From Acetatifactor sp. (GTDB lineage: Bacteria > Bacillota > Clostridia > Lachnospirales > Lachnospiraceae): 54,503 nt of DNA. Position 1 is the stretch's first letter; every line of letters begins with the position of its first letter. Positions 49,648 to 54,503 of the stretch are shown one piece after another. The notes beneath the pieces were generated by a model. It was not told the DNA's origin. It saw only the letters and a list, made by a program, of their open reading frames with translations, and made no database searches. The position numbers and the translations under genes are program-made. The stretch lies in NCBI GenBank assembly GCA_029055435.1, contig JAIDDH010000030.1:1-54503 (forward strand). The letters are read 5' to 3'.

Positions 49648-49951
49648 AGGAATCCTCCATTCTTTCTGCAGCATCATAACCTGCCTTCTATCTCTTAAAT
49701 CGCAGAAGGAGGAAAAAACTTTCAGGGTTTGCACATTATTTATTTGAAATCGGCGAAGGATACTCTTTTTGGATGAGCTGATTCCGGAGGGATGGCTGTC
49801 AGGTGTTGTCAGCAGCAATTAGAAGAGCGACATAAAGAATCATTTCGGCCTGCTGCTTGTTCCCTGCTATCAATGCGTGATTATGGAAAATGGACAGTTG
49901 AGCATTTGTGGGTTGTTTAAGGGAAAGCTCTGACACATGGTTCTTACTGTC
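49648..49951. other. Intergenic region without a supported gene
   Basis: Between the lipoprotein start and the next terminator. A minus frame at 49799-49993 (64 codons) lacks a ribosome binding site and contains the terminator hairpin at its start, so it is not called. The minus-strand promoter of the lipoprotein should be here, but I see no clear boxes. Confidence 0.4.
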
Positions 49952-49983
49952 TAAAAAAGATACCGATTTGGTATCTTTTTTTA
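49952..49983 (-). terminator. Intrinsic terminator after the LprI-like gene
   Basis: AAAAAAGATACC, a 5-nt loop (GATTT on the plus strand) and GGTATCTTTTTTT form a 12-bp stem flanked by an A-run and a T-run, so it can work in both directions. It stands 50 nt after the minus-strand LprI-like gene. Confidence 0.8.
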
Positions 49984-50034
49984 GAGTTTTCATATTTTTG
50001 TAGACAAGATGTGGGGATCATGAGAAGGGAAGTT

Positions 50035-50964
50035 TTAGTCACAAACTATAACATCATCCATGGCGTCTAAAGAAGTTCCATATGCAAAATTAATCGAATC
50101 AGCCAGGTTAAATGAAAGTTCATAAAAAGCATCGTAACCATCATGTGCCGTCTTGAATATGATGCTATTTCCTGTATAGCCATATACATCGAGATCAGAA
50201 ATAATATCGCCGCCGGTTACCCAGACAGTCCAATTACTTCCTTCAACACCATATGCACACGTTTCTGTCCTCTCAATACCAACACATGCGCCACGCTCTT
50301 CATCAAATACCCACTGCCCTTCAAATTTCTTAAAAATATCATTTAGGCTTGGATCCGCCATATCTATGCTTTCTTGGATTTCAGACGGAATGGTAAATGA
50401 TTCGTTTCTGACATCTGCTAAATATCCGGCAAGGATGTATGCTCTTGCCCGTGTCATTTCTTCGGCGGTTGAATTTTCTAATTGTGGTTGAAGGCTTCCA
50501 CCAAAAGCCGATGCACCAGCACCTCTTACATTTTCTTCTTTTCTTTTAATCCACGCGCGTTGTTCATCAAGCACTTTTGCTTTCGTTTCAGCATCCAATT
50601 CATCACTTAATCTGCTCCATAAAGAATTGAGTTCATCATCCCAAAGCTGATACCATTGTGCGGTAAGCTGATTCATTTCCTGCTGTCCCATGCTGCTCCA
50701 ATCAGCATTTTCATATTCATAAGACTTATCCTCTACTTTTGCAATCTCATCTTGAATACTTTCGGCTTCACTTTTTTCTTCTATATCATTTAGATTTTCA
50801 TTATTCACATTTTCAGCATTCACATCTTCTGTATGCCGATTCTCTTCCGGCTGAAGTCGCTCAACAGGTATAGAAAATTGCATTTCTTCCGTTTTTGCGC
50901 CACAGCCGCTGCACAATAAAATAAACATAATGCATAATGATATTGCTATTATTTTCCTTTTCAT
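50035..50964 (-). CDS. Lipoprotein with a DUF1311/LprI-like domain
   Basis: About 309 residues. Lipoprotein signal with cysteine in SGCG, then an acidic, Asn/Glu-rich spacer (NVNNENLNDIEEKSEAES). A helical domain follows with the LprI/DUF1311 pattern (WDDELNSLWSRLSDELDAE, KVLDEQRAWIKRKEENV, TRARAYILAGYL), then a C-terminal beta domain (FEGQWVFDEERGACVGIERT). LprI of mycobacteria inhibits lysozyme; that activity is not shown for this form. ATG 50964 is chosen because AGAGG stands about 9 nt upstream; ATG 50973 directly touches that site. Confidence 0.75.
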   Translation of the reverse strand: MKRKIIAISLCIMFILLCSGCGAKTEEMQFSIPVERLQPEENRHTEDVNAENVNNENLNDIEEKSEAESIQDEIAKVEDKSYEYENADWSSMGQQEMNQLTAQWYQLWDDELNSLWSRLSDELDAETKAKVLDEQRAWIKRKEENVRGAGASAFGGSLQPQLENSTAEEMTRARAYILAGYLADVRNESFTIPSEIQESIDMADPSLNDIFKKFEGQWVFDEERGACVGIERTETCAYGVEGSNWTVWVTGGDIISDLDVYGYTGNSIIFKTAHDGYDAFYELSFNLADSINFAYGTSLDAMDDVIVCD

Positions 50965-51040
50965 AAAATTCATCCTCTTTCTTTTATATCTTGTTCCAAC
51001 TTCGATTTGTCAGTACAAGTATAACCTATTTTTTCACGGA

Positions 51041-51592
51041 TCACAATTCCGAAAAGGGAGTTTGGAATAAATGCGGGGAGGCCAGCTCGTTTATCCATGC
51101 ATCGGCTTCCGCTCTCGACTTGAAAATGATGATATTCTTGCTATCACTATTTATCTGCGATTCTTTGATCTGGTATTTTTTAAGCAATTCGTATATCTGA
51201 GGTAATTGTTCTCTTGGAAAATCAATGATCCATTGTTTGAAATCTCGGTCAAATTCGGATTCAATCCACGGCAGGTCTTCGCGCGCGTTTCCGATGCGGG
51301 ATTGTGCGCCTGCAAGGCAGAGTTCTAGAGGGAAATCCATTAGAAAGACAGTATCGCATGCTTTTAGACGAACTTCGAGTGTGCGCTGGTAATTTCCGTC
51401 GATAATCCAGCGGTCGCTTTTGATAATCTGGTCTAAACGTGTATCAAATTCTTCCCGGGAGATATGTGTCCGCTCTGGTGTGTGCCACAGCATATCCAGA
51501 TAATATAGGGGAAGACCGGTCACATCCCGCAGTTTTCGCGCAAATGTGCTTTTTCCGGCGCCGGGGCTACCGATAATAATTATTTTCTTCAT
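51041..51592 (-). CDS. P-loop kinase of the topology-modulation/adenylate-kinase-like type
   Basis: 183 residues with Walker A GSPGAGKST near the N-terminus, then LDMLWHTPERTHISREEFD and WIIDGNYQRT, and FLMDFPLELCL: the pattern of small AAA_17/FlaR-like nucleoside-kinase-fold proteins. These are often annotated as topology modulation proteins or adenylate-kinase-related; substrates are not known. ATG 51592 is chosen with GGAAGG about 10 nt upstream; the longer frame begins with TTG at 51610 inside that site. Alone on the minus strand. Confidence 0.85.
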   Translation of the reverse strand: MKKIIIIGSPGAGKSTFARKLRDVTGLPLYYLDMLWHTPERTHISREEFDTRLDQIIKSDRWIIDGNYQRTLEVRLKACDTVFLMDFPLELCLAGAQSRIGNAREDLPWIESEFDRDFKQWIIDFPREQLPQIYELLKKYQIKESQINSDSKNIIIFKSRAEADAWINELASPHLFQTPFSEL

Positions 51593-51672
51593 TTTATAAA
51601 GACCTTCCAATCCATAGATGGCATCATTCTAGCACAAAATCATGCAGTTTTGCAAAGTTTTGATGGAAAAAT

Positions 51673-51701
51673 TTGACGTTAGCGGGAAATCAGTATAAAA
51701 T
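51673..51701 (+). promoter_or_regulatory. Promoter of the YeiH-type transporter operon
   Basis: TTGACG (51673-51678), 17 nt and TAAAAT (51696-51701) form a good sigma-A promoter, 65 nt before the transporter start. Confidence 0.6.
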
Positions 51702-51765
51702 GAACCATATATCAGGCTGGAATAATCGGTTTGAATATTGGTCATTGTTGATAAGGAGAACGGGA

Positions 51766-52800
51766 ATGGGATTTGTGAAGGAAAAGGGAGCAGGGATTTT
51801 AGTGTGTCTGGGAATCGGTGTGGTTTGTTTTTTCCTGGGGAAAGCATTCCCTATCATCGGTGGCCCGGTTTTTGCCATTATTATCGGTATGGTGCTTGCA
51901 CTAATCTGGAAAAATAAGGAGAAGGTGCAGGCGGGTATTACTTTTACGTCCAAGAAGATATTGCAGTGGGCGGTGATTCTGCTGGGATTTGGCTTGAATC
52001 TTTCGGTGCTTCTGCAGACGGGAGCGCAGTCTCTGCCCATCATTCTGGCGACTATTGCCACCTCGCTGGTGATTGCGTTTGTATTGTGTAAGGTAATGAA
52101 GATGCCGGGAAAGATTGCTTGTCTGGTGGGAGTGGGTTCCTCCATCTGCGGCGGTTCCGCTATTGCGGCCACAGCCCCGGTCATCGATGCGGACGATGAG
52201 GAGGTGGCGCAGGCGATTTCCGTTATCTTCTTATTTAATGTGCTGGCCGCTATTATTTTTCCTTATCTGGGGACTTTGCTCGGTTTTGTCGGAAGCGAGG
52301 GTTTTGGCATTTTTGCGGGCACGGCGGTGAATGATACTTCCTCTGTGACGGCTACGGCATCCACGTGGGACAGTATGCACGGGCTGGGCACGGCGACGCT
52401 GAACAAGGCGGTGACGGTAAAACTGACTCGCACGCTGGCCATCATTCCGATTACATTGGTTTTGGCATTTCGGCGTATGCGGCGGGAAAAGCAGGAGAAC
52501 AGAGAGGGCAGGAAGCTGGAATGGAAAAAGATTTTCCCCGTGTTTATCCTGTATTTTGTGCTGGCAAGTGTGATTACCACGGTGGCTGTCAATGGATTTG
52601 CGGTGTCTGTGGCGGTGTTTGATCCGCTGAAAGAGCTGAGTAAGTTTTTGATTATTATGGCGATGGCGGCCATCGGTCTTAACACGGATGTGGTGAAGCT
52701 GATTAAACAGGGCGGAAAGCCGATACTGATGGGATTTTGTTGCTGGGCAGGAATCACGGGCGTGAGCCTTTTGATGCAGTATGTCATGGGGATTTGGTAA
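51766..52800 (+). CDS. YeiH/UPF0324 family putative sulfate exporter
   Basis: 344 residues with about ten helices. Family segments are clear: GPVFAIIIGMVLALIWK, GFGLNLSVLLQTG, GVGSSICGGSAIAATAPVI and GTAVNDTSSVTATASTW. UPF0324/YeiH proteins are described as putative sulfate or sulfonate exporters; transport by this copy is not proven. ATG 51766 has AAGGAG 7 nt upstream; the longer frame from 51673 starts inside the -35 box. The stop is directly followed by the acyltransferase ATG. Confidence 0.9.
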   Translation: MGFVKEKGAGILVCLGIGVVCFFLGKAFPIIGGPVFAIIIGMVLALIWKNKEKVQAGITFTSKKILQWAVILLGFGLNLSVLLQTGAQSLPIILATIATSLVIAFVLCKVMKMPGKIACLVGVGSSICGGSAIAATAPVIDADDEEVAQAISVIFLFNVLAAIIFPYLGTLLGFVGSEGFGIFAGTAVNDTSSVTATASTWDSMHGLGTATLNKAVTVKLTRTLAIIPITLVLAFRRMRREKQENREGRKLEWKKIFPVFILYFVLASVITTVAVNGFAVSVAVFDPLKELSKFLIIMAMAAIGLNTDVVKLIKQGGKPILMGFCCWAGITGVSLLMQYVMGIW

Positions 52801-53943
52801 ATGGTGCAGAAGTCGGGAGAGAGAAAAAAGAATCTGGAGGAGCTTCGTTGTCTTGCCATGATGATGGTGGTGGCGCTGCATTTTCTGGGAAAGGGAGAAC
52901 TGCTGGGGGATGTGAGTGCCGCTCAGATGGATGCGGTGGGAATCGCCGCGTGGGTGCCGGAGGCATTGTGTATCGTGGCGGTGAATCTGTATATGCTCAT
53001 TAGCGGGTATCTGTTGTGTGAGTCTTCTTTTAAATTGAGCAGACTGCTGAAGCTGTATCTGCAGATATGGATGTATTCCGTGGGTGTCGGTCTGATTGCA
53101 GGGCTTACTGGTCTGACAGCGGTGGAGATAGATACGCATTATTTCTTGAGTCTGCTGTTCCCGGTGTCCATGGGGCATTATTGGTTCATGACGGCATATG
53201 TGTTTTTGTATTTGTTGCTGCCTTTTGTGGGAATGGCTGTGAAACGGATGACAAAAGAGCAGTTAAAACTGGCTTTAATCATACTTTTGCTGGTGTTTTG
53301 TGTGCTGAAATCGGTTCTGCCTTTTCGATTGGAGGAGGATGGACAGGGATATGATTGTCTGTGGTATCTATGTGTCTTTTTGACGGCGGCTTATATCCGA
53401 AGGTTCGGCATTGGATTCCTGGAGAAGAGATGGCGCTGTATGCTTCTCTATATTGGCGGCTGTGCCGCTGTTTTGGCGGAGCTCTTTGTATTCCGGGCCG
53501 TCTATCTGCGAACGGGCAGTCTGGGATTGATTTTAAAAATCAGCCTGGAATACAATCATATATTTGCGTTTTTCGCGGCGGTAGGGCTGTTCGGATGGTT
53601 TTTGCTCGGAAAGGGTGAGGGCATTATTGGGCGTGCGGCAGCGCAGGCCGGGCCTTATGTGCTGGGCGTCTATCTGTTTCATGAGAATATTGCGTTGCGT
53701 TATGAGTGGCAGGGATGGTTTGGCGCGAGAGGGATTCAGAGCGTGCCGGAGCTGCTGGTTAAGCTTTTGGCGGCGGTTATCTGCATGTTCATAACGGGTG
53801 TTATTGTTGAGCGGGTGCGGAGCTGGCTGGTGAGAATGCTGGGCAGACTGTTCTCCGGGCTGAAGTGCTGGCAAAACTGGATGGAAAAGCTGGGACGGAT
53901 GGATCAGCTTTTTGTGGAAATGGGAGGATCGGAGATTTCATGA
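52801..53943 (+). CDS. Acyltransferase-3 family membrane protein
   Basis: 380 residues, about ten helices. It starts with the family's first-helix pattern ERKKNLEELRCLAMMMVVALHF, whose arginine and histidine are the conserved residues of this family, and continues with VNLYMLISGYLL and MGHYWFMTAYVFLYLLLP. Family-3 acyltransferases move acetyl or succinyl groups onto surface sugars. The ATG touches the transporter stop (no gap), and its own end overlaps the next gene by 4 nt, so the three genes are probably translated in series. Substrate not known. Confidence 0.88.
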   Translation: MVQKSGERKKNLEELRCLAMMMVVALHFLGKGELLGDVSAAQMDAVGIAAWVPEALCIVAVNLYMLISGYLLCESSFKLSRLLKLYLQIWMYSVGVGLIAGLTGLTAVEIDTHYFLSLLFPVSMGHYWFMTAYVFLYLLLPFVGMAVKRMTKEQLKLALIILLLVFCVLKSVLPFRLEEDGQGYDCLWYLCVFLTAAYIRRFGIGFLEKRWRCMLLYIGGCAAVLAELFVFRAVYLRTGSLGLILKISLEYNHIFAFFAAVGLFGWFLLGKGEGIIGRAAAQAGPYVLGVYLFHENIALRYEWQGWFGARGIQSVPELLVKLLAAVICMFITGVIVERVRSWLVRMLGRLFSGLKCWQNWMEKLGRMDQLFVEMGGSEIS

Positions 53944-54503
53944 AAAAGGGAAATTTCATGAAGAAAAAAGTGTGGTGGGAATCTCTGCTGGTGGTGATTC
54001 TGTTCTGGTATCCCCTGCGGCATATTTACTGGGGGCTGGATTTGTGGGACACGGGCTATAATTATGCAAATTTTGTCTATATGGGGCTGGATCATATGGA
54101 TTCCATGTGGCTCTTTTCTACTTATCTGGCCAATGTGGTGGGGCATTTTTTGACGATGCTGCCCGGAGCCGGGGGACTGGTGGGGATGAATCTCTATACG
54201 GGTTTGTTTGCCAGTGCTTTGGCCATCATGGGTTACTTTTTCTGCACGAGGAAGCTGGGGATTTCACGGGGCATTACCTTTGTGGGAGAACTGGCTGCGC
54301 TCAGTCTGTGCTGGTGTCCCACGGCGCTGATCTATAATTATCTGACCTATGTGCTCTTTCTGGCCTGCGTGATTCTGCTTTATATAGGCTTGACGGATAA
54401 TCGCATGTGGTGCCTTTTCGCAGCGGGCATCTGTCTGGGTACTAATGTGTTGGTACGCTTTTCCAATCTGCCGGAGGCTGCCATGATTGCGGCGGTGTGG
54501 GTG
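53940..54503 (+). CDS. Multi-pass membrane protein, probably GT-C-type glycosyltransferase, 3' end missing
   Basis: 188 residues are visible before the window ends. It has at least five hydrophobic helices, with the first external loop LDLWDTGYNYANF, where an aspartate sits in the place of the GT-C family's acidic motif. GT39-like function is suggested by this loop and by the neighbouring acyltransferase, but the key parts lie outside the window. ATG 53940 overlaps the acyltransferase stop (ATGA) and has GGAG 5 nt upstream. Confidence 0.65.
   Translation, partial: MKKGNFMKKKVWWESLLVVILFWYPLRHIYWGLDLWDTGYNYANFVYMGLDHMDSMWLFSTYLANVVGHFLTMLPGAGGLVGMNLYTGLFASALAIMGYFFCTRKLGISRGITFVGELAALSLCWCPTALIYNYLTYVLFLACVILLYIGLTDNRMWCLFAAGICLGTNVLVRFSNLPEAAMIAAVWV

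Noticed and set aside
49799..49993. A 64-codon minus-strand frame
   Set aside because: No ribosome binding site; its first codons lie in the intrinsic terminator of the LprI-like gene.
1..54503. Search for tRNA, rRNA, insertion sequences and CRISPR arrays
   Set aside because: None was recognised by eye; no transposase, integrase or phage structural genes are coded in the window. A tRNA or covariance-model scan was not possible here.

Overview
The window looks like a chromosomal segment from a Gram-positive anaerobe of the Lachnospiraceae type (Clostridia). The reasons are strong AGGAGG-type ribosome binding sites, BlaI/M56-peptidase pairs, LtaS-like polymerases, a YacP/NYN domain fused to a TetM-like GTPase, and glutamate synthase read as separate large and small subunit genes. 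This assignment is inferred from gene content. Most of the window is moderately GC-rich, with AT-rich patches near 29.3-31.3 kb and 41.1-44.7 kb.

Layout: (1) 1-5.0 kb holds two BlaI-type repressor / M56 (BlaR1-like) membrane peptidase pairs; the second has a perfect 19-bp inverted repeat over its promoter. (2) 5.1-5.9 kb is a TauE/SafE-type exporter on the minus strand. (3) 6.3-27.1 kb is one rightward gene run with no gap above about 35 nt: GT39-like glycosyltransferase, TetM-like GTPase fused to a YacP/NYN nuclease domain, MraY-like transferase, GreA, a HAD-CPBP protease fusion, then five consecutive LTA-synthase-like genes, the second with a GT2 glycosyltransferase fused in front. (4) 27.2-29.3 kb has two divergent XRE regulators around identical 15-bp palindromes; the rightward promoter drives a small XRE gene and a membrane-anchored glycerophosphodiester phosphodiesterase (GDPD). 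(5) 29.3-31.2 kb is an AT-rich stretch with a DUF4275-like protein, a zinc-ribbon protein and a methyltransferase. (6) 31.3-37.6 kb is gltB-gltD behind a promoter followed directly by a terminator-like hairpin. (7) 37.6-40.1 kb is a third BlaI/M56 pair on the minus strand with two operator-like palindromes. (8) 40.2-44.6 kb is a large secreted CBM/calcium-repeat/VWA protein broken by one frameshift, followed by a small membrane protein. (9) 45.0-51.6 kb carries a nitroreductase, an ECF sigma/DUF4179 anti-sigma pair, an orphan solute-binding lipoprotein, an LprI-like lipoprotein and a small P-loop kinase. (10) 51.7 kb to the end is a YeiH-type transporter, an acyltransferase and a multi-pass membrane protein cut by the window edge.

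The best candidate for an undescribed system is region 3 plus region 4. Five paralogous phosphoglycerol-transferase-like enzymes, one carrying its own glycosyltransferase, share an operon with lipid-linked sugar enzymes. They sit next to an XRE-controlled phosphodiesterase of the class that can cleave glycerophosphodiesters. A cell-surface glycerophosphate-type polymer made by the array and remodelled by the GDPD is a coherent but untested reading. Other notable points are the GTPase-endonuclease fusion, the hairpin in front of gltB that contains an in-frame start codon, and the three self-contained BlaI/M56 sensing modules.
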